A stretch of 64,000 nt of DNA, from contig CM034127.1 of assembly GCA_019914995.1 (NCBI GenBank), positions 5,518,001 to 5,582,000 on the forward strand, given 5' to 3'. The notes below the pieces were generated by a model, which saw nothing but the letters and a program-made list of their open reading frames with translations, was not told where the DNA came from and did no database searches. This document shows, in pieces, positions 1-10,940 of the stretch. Source of the stretch: Acanthochlamys bracteata. Taxonomy: Eukaryota; Streptophyta; Magnoliopsida; Pandanales; Velloziaceae. Made by a program: the position numbers and the translations under genes. Numbering within the stretch: position 1 is the stretch's first letter; each line of letters opens with the position of its first letter.

Positions 1-344
1 ATTCTATAATATAGGATATGAAAGTAATCAGAATAACTCTAATATTTTGTTGTCTTATTGAATTCTCATAATATTTTTTTTAACTATATATGTTGATTCA
101 TCATACAAATAACGGATTGAATAGTTTCTGATATGTTCTATTGTTGAGTCGATACACAATACCCAAAACAAATAGATATCAAAATTCATTAATTTCAAAG
201 AATGCCGAATAATTAAAAAAAAAGAACTCTAACTGTAACTCAAATCAAATGTCCTTGGCGTTAGGCTTACTAACATATAAGTATACAAGTCTAAACAAAA
301 GAACGAGAGTTCTTAACTATTTCAAAACTAAAAATAAGGGAAGA
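1..344. other. AT-rich intergenic DNA
   Basis: No coding signal, RNA gene or clear repeat was recognised here. Confidence 0.5.
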
Positions 345-890
345 AATTTGATATTTTAAAATTTTTTATATATAAGACTTAGCCTTATAACAATTTAAGA
401 GGCCAAACTTTAGAAAAAACGTCGAAAGACCGCGAAACGTATGTCTACACGACCGTTTCAGTAAGGGTGATTTGTATGAAAAAAGGGAATTAAATTTGAA
501 GGACGAGTAAGTTAGCAGCATTTAGTATTTTAAGAAATTTTATATATAAATATTAGCTTTATAATAACTTAAGAGGCCAAAATTTAGAAAAAAATTAAAA
601 AGGCCGTTAAACCTATGTCTACATGACCGTTTTGGTGAGAGTGATTTGTAAGAAGAAACAGAATTGAATTCAAAGATAGAACGAGTGAGTTAGAAATATT
701 TATATATTTAAAAAAATTATATATATAAGATTTAGCTTTATAACAACTTAAGTAGCCAAAATTTTAAAAAAACATCGAAAGGCCATGAAATCTCAATCTA
801 CACGACCGTCTTATTAAGAGTGACTTGTAGGAAGAAACGGAAATTAATTCGGAGATATGACGAGTGAACTAGATGCGGTATTATGTCTTA
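345..890. repeat. Three-copy tandem repeat, period about 176 bp
   Basis: Three diverged head-to-tail copies begin near 349, 526 and 699. Each has a TATATATAA-type block, then a segment like 'TTAGCTTTATAACAACTTAAG', a 'GGCC(A)AAA' block and a 'CTACACGACCGT' block in the same order. Similarity is high enough to align by eye but the copies are clearly mutated. The period is close to that of plant satellite monomers. I cannot say whether this is a satellite fragment or part of a larger element. Confidence 0.75.
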
Positions 891-1240
891 AATTTTGTAT
901 TCTATATGATTATAAATTTGCTATATGTTGGGATTTTTATTAACATATTTTTTAATTTTATTTTAGACACATGACTGGAGTTGGCAGCTGCATAAAATAG
1001 ACGTTGATGAATATATTTGGTATGAAGTCGACATTTATGAATCTTATTTATATTATATTACGAAGACAATTATGTAATTTTGTATTGCGTTATGAAGACA
1101 ATTATATTTTTATTTAATTTAGTGAACATTTGATAATTTTTTTCTTGACTATTTTGAATTTTTGTATATATAATGTATATTAGATTTTCATAATTTTAAT
1201 ATAAAAATTATTTAAAAAGAATTAAAAGAGCATACAATAA
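891..1240. other. AT-rich intergenic DNA
   Basis: Low-complexity AT-rich sequence. Nothing coding was recognised. Confidence 0.5.
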
Positions 1241-1244
1241 CTGA

Positions 1245-1695
1245 AGGCAACACCGACCACTAAACCTGGTCGTAGATGCCTAAGCAGTAAGGATCACTAG
1301 ATGGCAGTCGCTAATGTCTAAGAAACTGTGACCGGTGCAGACGGTCGCTACTACTGCTCATTAGCGACTACGTTTGGTTAGTTGCTAATGAGTTGTAGTA
1401 GCGACCTCATTAGCGACCGCTCGCTATCGGTTGCTACCTCTTTGTCTTAAAGATCAAGCTTTACTGGTTGTTGTTGGTTTTCCTAAGAGCGACCGATTTG
1501 ACTTGGTCGCCATCGTTCTTGGTTGCTATTGACTATACTGAGTTCTCCAGCTGGTCGCTATTATTAACAATGACCTGCTTTTAGCGACCACTGTGGCAAC
1601 TATAGTTTTTTTATTGCTAATTATATTAGCGACCTATTCTCTCAATAGAGACCAATGATTTTGGTCCTTATTAATATTTTTTGTTGTAGTATAGT
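1245..1695. mobile_element. CACTA-like subterminal repeat block 1
   Basis: Many copies of a GCGACC/GGTCGC core in both orientations (for example TTAGCGACC and TTGGTCGCTA) fill this stretch, which ends near 1692 in TTTTTTGTTGTAGTA. Dense short subterminal repeats beside a T-rich terminus resembling TTTCTTGTAGTG are typical of En/Spm (CACTA) DNA transposons. No transposase and no left terminus were identified, so this is a non-autonomous or broken end. Confidence 0.45.
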
Positions 1696-3035
1696 AAAAG
1701 ATAATAATAAATGAAAAAATCTAATAATTAAACTAGTCAAAGTGGGATACAATTTAAGCTACTACTTCTAATGTAAGCGACTAGTTTCTAGCCATTATTT
1801 ATCAAAATTACACATCATTCATCAAAGAAATTATTAATAGTATATACATATATATCAATATCAATATTCATCAAAATTTACAACGATGAATCTATTGAAA
1901 CCGTCGTCATACATATTTAGCCACCACAAATATCGATTTGTTTAATAGAACTAGTGAGTTCAATGAGTAGCAACCTTTGCTTTCAGATCCTTAATTGTTG
2001 GTGTCCTCAAGTTGTCGTTCTTGAAAACACCTTGAAACAATTGCAGGTTTTAAACAAGAACATGAAACTGATAAGATGAAGTATCACTGAAATTACAAAT
2101 ACCTATACTAGAGAAAATTAGAAAAAGAGAAATTTACTTGATGTCGGGAAGCTCCAATTACTTATTGAAGTGCAAAGAGAAGTCAAGATAGTTAAGTAGA
2201 TTCACTAAGACATTCAATGAAACAACTGGTGGGCGAGTTCCAAAAGCATCGAAACGATGAATTACTGAAACTTCAAATTTGCACAAATCTCGTTAACCAG
2301 CATACTGCTAATATATATATATATATCATATCATTCACTACGTAAGCTGAACAACAATATACACCACTATTAGTATCTATAAGATGCATAAAAATAGGAA
2401 GATTATATCAATGCTAACAACATAAAATCGACGATCTCACCGCAATAAACCAACAAGCGTGCTGCATCAGATGAGGAACAAAATTAGGCAACAAAAAAAA
2501 AAGAAAAAGAAAAGAAAAAACTCTATTAGGTATACAACCAAACTTCAATCAATCAACCAAATTAAATACAACAGAAATTAGAAAATCACTCACCTATTTG
2601 TAAAGTCGTCTCCCTTCCTCCCTCCCAGCACCACTAAAATCAACAAATTTTAGTCTCACCGACGCTTTTCAAAACTCTTTTTTTTTCATTTTTCATGAAC
2701 CTATTCCAAGTTCATCAATGAACTCTAAGTCCAACAACGAAACCCTAATTTCTTCTCCCTCCTTCTCTCCGCCCATCGCGGCCTCTCCCCTCATCTTCTA
2801 CTGCCAGTAATTTTTGCGTCTCTTATTTTTTCTCGCATTTCTACTCCGATCACTACGCCGGACTTGTCTCCACATAGTCCAACGAGATCATCTCTTGCTC
2901 TGACACTAATGGCCGTCTTTTAATCGCAGTCTTAATATTCGAAATCCCACAAAATCAGAGACTCGTCAGCGAAAGAAGATCGAAAAATGAGCTCGTTCGA
3001 GGAAGAAAAGGAAAACCAAATCAATTTCTGCCGCA
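1696..3035. other. Sequence between the two CACTA-like ends, with a CT-rich 5'UTR-like block
   Basis: No open gene was found. Around 2600-2960 the base composition shifts to CT-rich and less AT-rich than the flanks. A telo-box-like AAACCCTAA occurs near 2739, a motif common in promoters and leaders of plant housekeeping genes. This may be a captured promoter/leader fragment carried between transposon ends. The stretch 1960-2300 could hold remnants of transposon coding sequence, but I could not recognise it. Confidence 0.35.
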
Positions 3036-3039
3036 TAAG

Positions 3040-3600
3040 ATTTAATAATTCAACTTTGCGATTGAAGATAAATATCAGTCGGCAATTTATGTTAACAAAG
3101 TACCGACTGCGTATAGACTAATATCAGCCGGTATTTTCATTATTGTCAACTACATTTTTTGAGTTGGTATTTTTAAGTTATCGATTGAAAGCAACTCAGT
3201 CAGTAATTTATGTGAATAATCTGCAGAATTTAATGTTATTTGATAATTTATCTATTAAAATTAGTTCGGTTGGTAAATTTATCGACTAATTTTAATTTCA
3301 ATCGGTAAATTTTACCGAGTAATTTTTATTTCAGTTGATAAATTTATCAACTAATTTTTAATTTCAGTCGGTAAATATACTGACTTAGTATATATTGGTC
3401 GGTAATTAAATTTATTACTAACTTTGCTTATCATAATCGGTTGAATATTTTAATTACCGACTAAATATTTAATTAGTCGGTAATTTTTAAAATATTACCG
3501 ACTAGATTTTTTTTAATTCGGTATTGAATATAATTACCGTCTAAATTTTATTAGTCGGTATTTTTTAATCGGTGAAGATGATTTTTGTACTAGTAATATT
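3040..3600. mobile_element. CACTA-like subterminal repeat block 2
   Basis: More than ten copies of AGTCGGTAA/TTACCGACT occur in both orientations, ending near 3597 in a TTTTTGTACTAGTAA terminus. The repeat unit differs from the block at 1245-1695, so the two blocks probably belong to different CACTA-type families or elements. No transposase was seen. Confidence 0.45.
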
Positions 3601-4254
3601 CTGTGGTTAAGATTTTAAGGATTTGAACTAACAGTAATAGCTAGCGTCAGAGTTGAATATTTGCGGATAGGTTAGTATGCGCTGTAATACCTGAAGGAGA
3701 TGATTAATGTTCTTTAGTCAATGTTGAAGTTTTGTCCTTGTGTTAGGTCTACAGATACGTGTAATCCTTGTGTTAGCAGGTTTGCCCTGCAACAGCTATC
3801 TATTTAAACAAGGTTGTTATTACGTTCAATGTCGATGTTGCCTTCCCTGTTGTTTTATCTCTTCTGGTTTGAATGTTCTTCTTGGAAGAAATCAGGTTCT
3901 CTAGTGTTCGCAAATGACTATAGAGCTTTCTTTTCGTTTACTGATCAGTACAGTTCGTTAGGTTTCTTGTTCCCTGAGTAAGGGATCAAACATGAGAAGA
4001 AAGAAACCTCGGTGAACTCTACATCACATGGTGAAGCTTTTAAATAATATCGTTGTTTATACTCTTAAGATGCATCAAGGTTATCTTTAGCTTTCTCTTT
4101 TGTTCTGTTGTTCTCCAGATAACCATCCAGGCAAGCAAGTGCTTTATTCCATACACGTAATCTCGTTAAATACCCTCTCGAAGAAGTGTCTCTGTACTTG
4201 GGCAGAAGCAATAGCTACTCATATTTATTGGGATAGAGAAGGTGATATAGAATT
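3601..4254 (+). promoter_or_regulatory. Upstream region and probable 5' leader of the first GST gene
   Basis: The region holds a TATA-like CTATTTAAAC near 3796 and pyrimidine-rich sequence. A short open frame beginning at 4100 overlaps the GST start in another frame and is not conserved-looking. The transcription start cannot be fixed from the sequence. An upstream leader intron is possible, with a CTCCAG acceptor near 4118. Confidence 0.3.
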
Positions 4255-5214
4255 ATGGCAAGTGTTCAAGTATTTGGTCTGCCAGCATCAATTGACGTGG
4301 CCCGGGTGCTGGCGTGCCTGTTTGAGAAAAATGTGGAGTTCCAGCTTATCCGTGTTGACGCTTACAAGGACGATCATAAGGTGCCTGAGTTCCTGAAATT
4401 TCAGGCAAGTCTTTCTTGGCCACTCTTGCTGCTTGTTCCCTTCAGTGCCTGGTTGATAGTTGATATATATCTGTACTTATAGATGGTTTATAATTGCAGA
4501 ACCCCTGTGGTCAAGTAACTTTTAAAGACGGTTCGCGCACCTTCACTGGTATTTAATTTTTATTGCTGTTCTTTCACTTTCTCTTTGCTTTCTGGAGTTG
4601 TTAAATAATTAACCTTTATATATCTAATTATTTTCTTTAATGTAAACTATTAAGTACTCTACAATCTTTTAAGTTTTAATTTCGTGTATACTGCTAAAGC
4701 TAAAAAATATTCGCTTCCAGATTCAAGAGAGATATGCAGATATATTGCAGAAAAACATGCTGACGAAGGCAACAAACGCCTCCTAGGAACCGGAGCATTA
4801 GAGAGAGCTTTGGTAGAGCAATGGCTGCAAGCAGAGAAGCAAAACTTCGGTCGCCCAAGCTCAAGCCTCATCTTCCACCTTGGCTTTGCCGTCCCAATGG
4901 GTGAAAAACCTGACAAGCTTTTGATAGATCAAAACCGTGCGAAGTTGGAAAAGGTTTTGAAGGTCTATGATGAGAGACTTGCGGAATGCGATTACCTTGC
5001 TGGTGATGAGTTCACTCTTGCTGATCTCTCTCACCTACCCACTGCACATTACCTCATGACGAAAACGGACCTTGGGCGAGAGCTTTTCGATAAGAGTAAG
5101 AACGTGACGAGGTGGTGGGAGAAGATATCCACGAGGAAGTCGTGGAAGCGTGTGGTGCAGCTGCAACGAGAGCACCCTGGCCCGTTGGAGAAGTTCAGTG
5201 TTTTCAATAGTTAA
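4255..5214 (+). CDS. GSTF: Phi-class glutathione S-transferase (copy 1)
   Basis: Glutathione S-transferase of the plant phi class, which conjugates glutathione to electrophiles or reduces peroxides, usually in the cytosol. Exons are 4255-4404, 4500-4548 and 4721-5214, giving 230 residues against a usual 210-220. The N-terminal thioredoxin-like domain carries FGLPASIDVARV with Ser12 in the catalytic position. The helical C-terminal domain has the phi-type ERALVEQWL and LAGDEFTLADLSHLP motifs. The usual glutathione-site VPA is replaced by GQVTFKDG and DSREICRYI, which I recall as typical of one GSTF subgroup. Intron 1 begins with GC (CAG|GCAAGT) and ends TGCAG; only this donor joins the exons in frame. 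Start chosen because the family begins a few residues before VFG. A second GST follows 1.1 kb downstream in the same orientation, so this is a tandem pair. Confidence 0.94.
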
Positions 5215-5532
5215 GCTTGCTAAAGTAATCTGCATGCTGTACCTCTAGTACTGTTTGCCTTTTTACTACTGCTGAACATTTTCTGTTTTTGTTCCTTTGT
5301 ATTGAGCCATTTGGCTTATTGTGTGTCTATCTAAAAAGAAATAATGGTAATGGCTATAAGTTCCAGTTGATTAAATCTTCATTAATTCCATCATTAGATA
5401 AAAGATTTCTTTATGTTATTCGGCTTAGTACTGTTGGAGAAGTTCAGTGTTTCCAATAGTTAAGCTTGCTAAGTAATCCGCATGGTGTACCCCTAGTGCT
5501 GTTTGCCTTTTTTACTACTGCTGAACATTTTC
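5184..5532 (+). repeat. Direct duplication of the GST copy 1 3' end
   Basis: The last codons plus 3'UTR of the first GST (5184-5282) recur at 5433-5532, including GTTGGAGAAGTTCAGTG, the stop region and ACTACTGCTGAACATTTT. Part of the second copy (ATGGTGTACCCCTA, near 5483) is repeated once more at about 5533. The duplicate is not preceded by GST coding sequence, so it is an isolated tail duplication. Confidence 0.9.
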
Positions 5533-6319
5533 ATGGTGTACCCCTAATTCAAGACTGAGTTAATGATCTATGTCTAAACCTAATTTATTTTCTTCAGTCA
5601 TTATTTTTAGAGTTTTCTGTTACTAATCCAGACTAAGCCTAATTGGAAACCCAAAATAGTTTTGACATTGGTCCAGTTTCATGACTTGTTATCATTTAAA
5701 CTCTGAATAGATATACTGTGTCGGAACATACTACACTACCCATGGAAAGTCCGATTTGCCTGCAATTTAAGATTATTTCGACAATCTAAGTTGATCATTT
5801 TCTAGGTCCAGTTTCACCGAAGAACTATCCTATACATACTTGGAAAAAAAAAAATCATTGCATGACAGTCGTTTAATTAAGTTGTAGAAAACTTTCTATA
5901 ATACAAGAAGAAAGAAATTACTGTCGTTAGAATGAAGAATGTCCATACTCACACAAAAAAGGAAAAAGAAAAGAAATAAGAATGTCCATAGATTAATGTC
6001 ATATGGACATTACTGGTAGTAGCTACCGGTGATTCCTGATTCATGCTAGTAGCTACCGATCGATGAGCGATTCACTGAGACGAATACCATGTGGTTTCAG
6101 CACAAGATGTTTCACTTTTTCTCTTTATCTTTGTTTCTTTCTTCTTTCTGCTTTGTGTTTTCATCAAGGCAAGCAAAGAACATTACTTTGTTGTTCTACA
6201 TGAAGCCATCACATGCATATATTTACCTCGCCATTCTTCTTATGAAATGCGCTAACTACACTAGTTACTCCTACCTATCCACACTTTTGCTTGGATTAAT
6301 CAGCTAGCAGCTGGCAGCA
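5533..6319 (+). other. Spacer between the two GST genes; upstream region of copy 2
   Basis: No gene is seen. A small direct repeat GTAGTAGCTACCG / CTAGTAGCTACCG lies near 6013-6060. The promoter and leader of the second GST must lie here, but no unambiguous TATA box was picked. Confidence 0.4.
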
Positions 6320-7181
6320 ATGGCTCCGGCAAGCGTTCAGATTTTTGGTTCACCAACAACGGCTGAGGTGGCGAGGGTGCTGACGTGTTGCTTTGAGAAG
6401 GAAGTTGAGTTCCGGCTCATCCGTGTCGACAACTTCAAAGGAAGTGAAAGGAAACCTGATTATATGAAGCCCAATTACCTCAAGCTTCAGGCAAGGACAA
6501 GTGCATATATACGAACACTTTAACCATCATATGTCAGCCACTTATTGATCACAGCTACTAACACTTCCAAATTTTCATATCAAACAACTTTACTTTTGCA
6601 GGCCGTGACCTTTGAAGATGGAAAGAAAACCCTTGTAGGTAAGAACATAGAATTATTGATCCTCAACAATTATCTATTTATTTATTCACGAAAACTGATG
6701 TATATTAATTAACCACGTTTATTCAGATTCTCGGGAAATATGCCGGTACATATCTGAGATCTACGCCGAGAAAGGAGAGAAGGGCTTGATCGGCGCAGGG
6801 ACTTTAGAGCGGGCATCAATCGAGCAATGGCTACAAATGGAGGAAGAAATCTTCGACCCTCCAGCATCTGATCTTGTGCTGCACTTGGCATTCGGCGTTC
6901 CAACAAGCGAAGCAGAACTGGAGGAAAACAAGCAGAAGCTCACACATGTGCTCGACATTTACGACGATCGTTTGTCCGCCACCCCTTACCTCGCCGGGAA
7001 CAACTTCACGCTTGCTGATCTCTCTCACCTCCCCAACGCCCACCGGCTGATATCCACCGAAAGATGTGCGGACATGTTCCGGTCAAGGAAGAATGTTAGT
7101 AATTGGTTGAACATGATTTCTAGACGCCGGTCGTGGCGCAAGGTTATGGAAATGCAGCAGCAGCCATCGCCGGAGTCCTAG
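6320..7181 (+). CDS. GSTF: Phi-class glutathione S-transferase (copy 2, altered active site)
   Basis: Second member of the tandem GST pair, 220 residues, exons 6320-6490, 6602-6638 and 6727-7181 with the same intron phases (0 and 1) as copy 1. The C-terminal domain is intact (TLERASIEQWL, LAGNNFTLADLSHLPNAH). Three oddities are visible. The catalytic Ser is Thr14 in FGSPTTAEVARV. Exon 2 starts directly at AVTFEDG and lacks the NPxG segment seen in copy 1. Exon 1 carries KPDYM immediately followed by KPNYL (residues 45-54), an apparent 15-bp tandem duplication. Intron 1 again begins with GC (CAG|GCAAGG); the GT 10 bases further would break the frame. It probably encodes a folded GST, but catalytic strength or substrate may differ. 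Start fixed by alignment with copy 1. Confidence 0.9.
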
Positions 7182-7608
7182 TGCTGAGATGCATTCACAT
7201 ATCCAGCCTGAATGAAATGCTGATGTTATTTGGTATTTTTGGGTTTCCTTGTGCATGTTTTCTTTGAGGTGTTTCACTTTGTCATGTATTACTGTTAGAA
7301 TAAAACAGCAGTCTTGCTTTTTGTGTTCACCGAAGAGAATCCAAAATTGCAATTGCACTCATCCCACACTTCTGAATTTAGAATTCAAACCTTTGGATAT
7401 AATCTAAATCATAAAAAAAATTATACATTAAAAAGTTTACTTAGTTTGAGTATGCAAAAAACAACCAAAAGGAAAAAAAAAAGAAAAACAATTATCACAG
7501 AAAACAGTGATAGACTATGCCTATGTAAGTAGTTTTCACACAATTAGTTTTAGATCCTAAAAGCTGCATTTCAATTTGGATCACGAAATAAATATAGTGC
7601 ATAGCTTT
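7182..7608 (+). other. 3' flank of GST copy 2
   Basis: 3'UTR and AT-rich spacer. No other gene is seen. It ends at the GCTTT target-site duplication of the TRIM element. Confidence 0.5.
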
Positions 7609-8147
7609 TATGACGAACTTAGGATTCTTCTCAAAATCAATTGGCAATGAGAAGAGTGAGCCCAAATTTTTATAAATATCATCTCAGGATCATTGATAAG
7701 CAATATGGAACTAAACCTTTCTTTAACACCTGCCCTCCAGCAGAGCGTCTTCTTTTTTTTTTTTTTTTTAATTGAATTGATGTGGGCTACGTACCTTATA
7801 ATGAATTGGATGAAGCGGACGAACTGCCCTGAAGTGAAATGGGCTACTTGCCCTATAATGAGCGGACAAATGTCCTTTGAATGAAACGGGCTACCTGTCC
7901 TGAAATGAAGCGGGCTATTTTTGCTCTAGAAATAAAGCGAAACATGAAGGCCCTGAATAGATATGGATAATAAAGTTAGATTTAGTCTATATCTTGGGCC
8001 GATCCGGCCCAACCCGCTCTGATACCATATGACGAACTTAGGATTTTTCTCAAAACCAATTGGCAATGAGAAGAGTGAGCCCAAATCTTTATGAATATCA
8101 TCTCAGGATCATTGATAAGCAATATGAAACTAAACTTTTCTTTAACA
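7609..8147 (-). mobile_element. TRIM (miniature LTR retrotransposon), family A
   Basis: A 539-bp non-coding element with two direct 120-bp terminal repeats, 7609-7728 and 8028-8147, that are about 95% identical (about six mismatches). It is flanked on both sides by the 5-bp target duplication GCTTT (7604-7608 and 8148-8152). Next to the right-hand repeat, on the minus strand, lies TGGTATCAGAGC (8016-8027), the usual primer-binding site complementary to initiator tRNA-Met. This sets the orientation as minus. A purine-rich tract precedes the other repeat. There is no coding capacity, as normal for TRIMs, so it depends on other elements in trans. The repeat divergence suggests insertion a few million years ago under ordinary plant substitution rates (inference). 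Confidence 0.88.
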
Positions 8148-8152
8148 GCTTT

Positions 8153-10700
8153 AAAGAAAGTTATCAAAACATTGATTAAATGTTATAGACAACTAACAGT
8201 TTAATATCGAAAACATTCATTTACCATGCGTGTCGATAATTTGCACTCCTAATGATTCTGTTAAACTATACTAATATTCTTTGAACAAATTTATGAATAG
8301 AGAAATTATAAATTTCATGACTCCAAAAAATATTTCGTGGTTTCAATCAGTAAATATTAAAATTATTTAATTGTTTTATGTACAAGATTAGTGAATAATA
8401 TGTAAACTTTAGAATATGTATAAATTAACTATATAATAGAATTATAAATTCAACTTATTAGGTTTCATATACATGTAGAGTTAGTTCTACGGACATGATT
8501 GCAAACTTAAAAAATTTATAAAGCAAAAGTAATCATCTGATTAAAATTTCATCCAATTATCAATAAATAGGTTTTCATTTAGTTTACCAATTTTCGTTTT
8601 AAGGAGGCTTTTCTTTTTTTAAAAAAAATGATATCAGCCGCATTTTTTGAGTATAAAACAAATGCAATTTCGCATATTTATTATATATTAAATGAAATGA
8701 TTTTGAGAAACTTAATGGGACACCTTTTACAAATTTAGTGAAGAGCTAAACAAAAATTCTATTATTTGTATTTACAAAATGTTTTAACAATGGGCCACTT
8801 TAAGAAAATAGTTTGTTTTAACATTAACAGAAAGTAAATATTATAATCATTTTAATTTAAATATCACTAATTTTATATATCCTTTTATTTTGATCGATAA
8901 TATTTAAGTTTTCATGGTGATATACTTCTAACTTAAAAGTCTTTCCAACTCATGCCCTTCTAAGGCAATTAAGACTTATTATTCTTCTTATTGTTATGCC
9001 TTTATATCACTTAATTATTTATTTTATCACTTCTTTGTGCCTGTTCGGGAGTGTTTTTTTAAGTGCTTCTTCATCTTCATTTCATTTTTTAGAAGTTTTT
9101 ATAAATTATTTTTTTTTTAAAATAAAAAATATAAGTGAATTGTACCGTTATATAATTTTTATGTAATTTGTATATTCCCTTAGAATAAAAACAAATTTAT
9201 TTTTTAAAAAAACTAAAAAAAACTTTTTTAAAAGTAACTTATTTTAATCAATCTCGTACGATCCCTCTCTTTCTTTTGTATTTTGTTTATTTTTATTATT
9301 TTTTTCAAATTCCAAAACAAAACCGGGCAGAGATAAACGGGGGCAATGATCTGTCTCATTGGTATTAGCTTTAACTAATGGCCCTAGGATGCCGACTAGA
9401 AAAACCCTTAAGTTGATATGTTCACAAAGAAAATGTTAATTGATACGATGAATAATTGCTTTATTTATTGTTTTAAATATTATATTTTTTAAATCCTTTT
9501 CTAGATTTAGTTAATACACATCGAGTAAGAATAGAAACTTTTTGTAAGTGCTTGAAGTTTTGCGTTCTTTGCTCTATGATTAACCAAACCATTAATAGGA
9601 TATTTTAGAGTTGGCATTTTTAAATCACATGCCTTATGAATTCAACTCTGAAATGTTCTATTTAAATTAGATTCTAAATTGATCTTAATCGAACTCAGAT
9701 CAATTTCGTATCAATCCAAATATATCACTAATACAAAAAAATAAGACTAATAATATTAGATTTTAATTGAATTTACATATATTTTCTCCTTAGCATATGA
9801 TAATTTCATTAATTATTTACTTAATTTATAGATTTTATCGAAATTAATATTTTTTTCCTCTTGAATATACAATATCTGGTCATTTTCACCTATTATTGCT
9901 ACAAAGTAAGTTTTATAATTCACATTTTAATAATTTTAATTATTAAATTACTGGATTCAAATTGATCAAGTTATTAAAGGTTAGGTCAGGTTCTGACAAT
10001 TTTGAAAATATAAGTATATGTATCAGATTAGAATTGAATGATTTTTACCTGATTATTATATGACTCGACTCGAACTCGACCTGTTAACTAATAGTAACAC
10101 TCATAGAATATTTTGGAGTTCAAAGCTCACTCTCTCTCTTAATAATTTTTTTTCTTTATATAGTTTAGATTTTTCTTCGTTTAAATCTCATAGATAAATT
10201 GTACGTTATATTCGGTATAACTTATCACTTTATATATATTGATTAATTTGTCCCTACTATATATTATGTTTACTTGTGAAGCATGCTTGTATCGTATCCA
10301 CAACGAACTAACTTGGACAGCGTATTGCAATCAACGGCTTAATTCCTTAAAGAATCAATGATAGAAACTGCTACTTACGTTATAGGAGTTCTTTCACATA
10401 ATGCATAATTCACTTATAAATCATATTTATTAGAAAATAATAATCATAAAGCATGCTAGTATTTCGTAAACCTAATAACATAGTTATAAGACATACCTGT
10501 TGCACTCATTATTACTCACATTACTAACATGCATGATTGTGATTATGACAACATTGAAGACATTGGTCACAGCATATTTATTGTGTGAAAATCTATTTAT
10601 TACATCAAATTATTAAGTTTTGGATTAGTATAGAAGAATTCAAAATCTAATATATTATATTAGAAGTAATTGTATTAGATATTGATATACTAGCACCATG
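8153..10700. other. AT-rich intergenic DNA
   Basis: About 2.5 kb of low-complexity AT-rich sequence with no supported gene. A GTGCCTGTTCGGGAGTG stretch near 9038 resembles a hAT-type MITE end, but no partner end or target duplication was found. Confidence 0.5.
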
Positions 10701-10714
10701 ATATATTGATTGAT

Positions 10715-10940
10715 GCGATATATCTCAAGACATACTGGGCACTGAGAAGTATGAATTGCAGTGGATCTCAAGACATACTAGACACTGAGAGATATAGATT
10801 GTTGGTGGGTTCTAGATCATACTGAGCACCGAACTGAAATATACGGATTTAGGTGAGTCCCAAAACATATTGGGCATTGAATTATGATGATATTATTTGT
10901 CAGTGCATCCAAAGATATGCTGGACACTGAGCTTGTTTGT
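10715..10940. repeat. Five-copy short tandem array (period about 43-50 bp)
   Basis: The motif CTCAAGACATACTGGGCACTGAG and close variants recurs five times, near 10724, 10767, 10811, 10857 and 10907, each followed by a variable spacer. Such arrays occur inside LTRs of some Ty3-type plant retroelements. It stands at the left of a longer LTR-like stretch. Confidence 0.75.

Noticed and set aside
4100-4396. Plus-strand open frame overlapping the first GST exon
   Set aside because: It runs in another frame through the GST coding sequence and shows no independent family signal.
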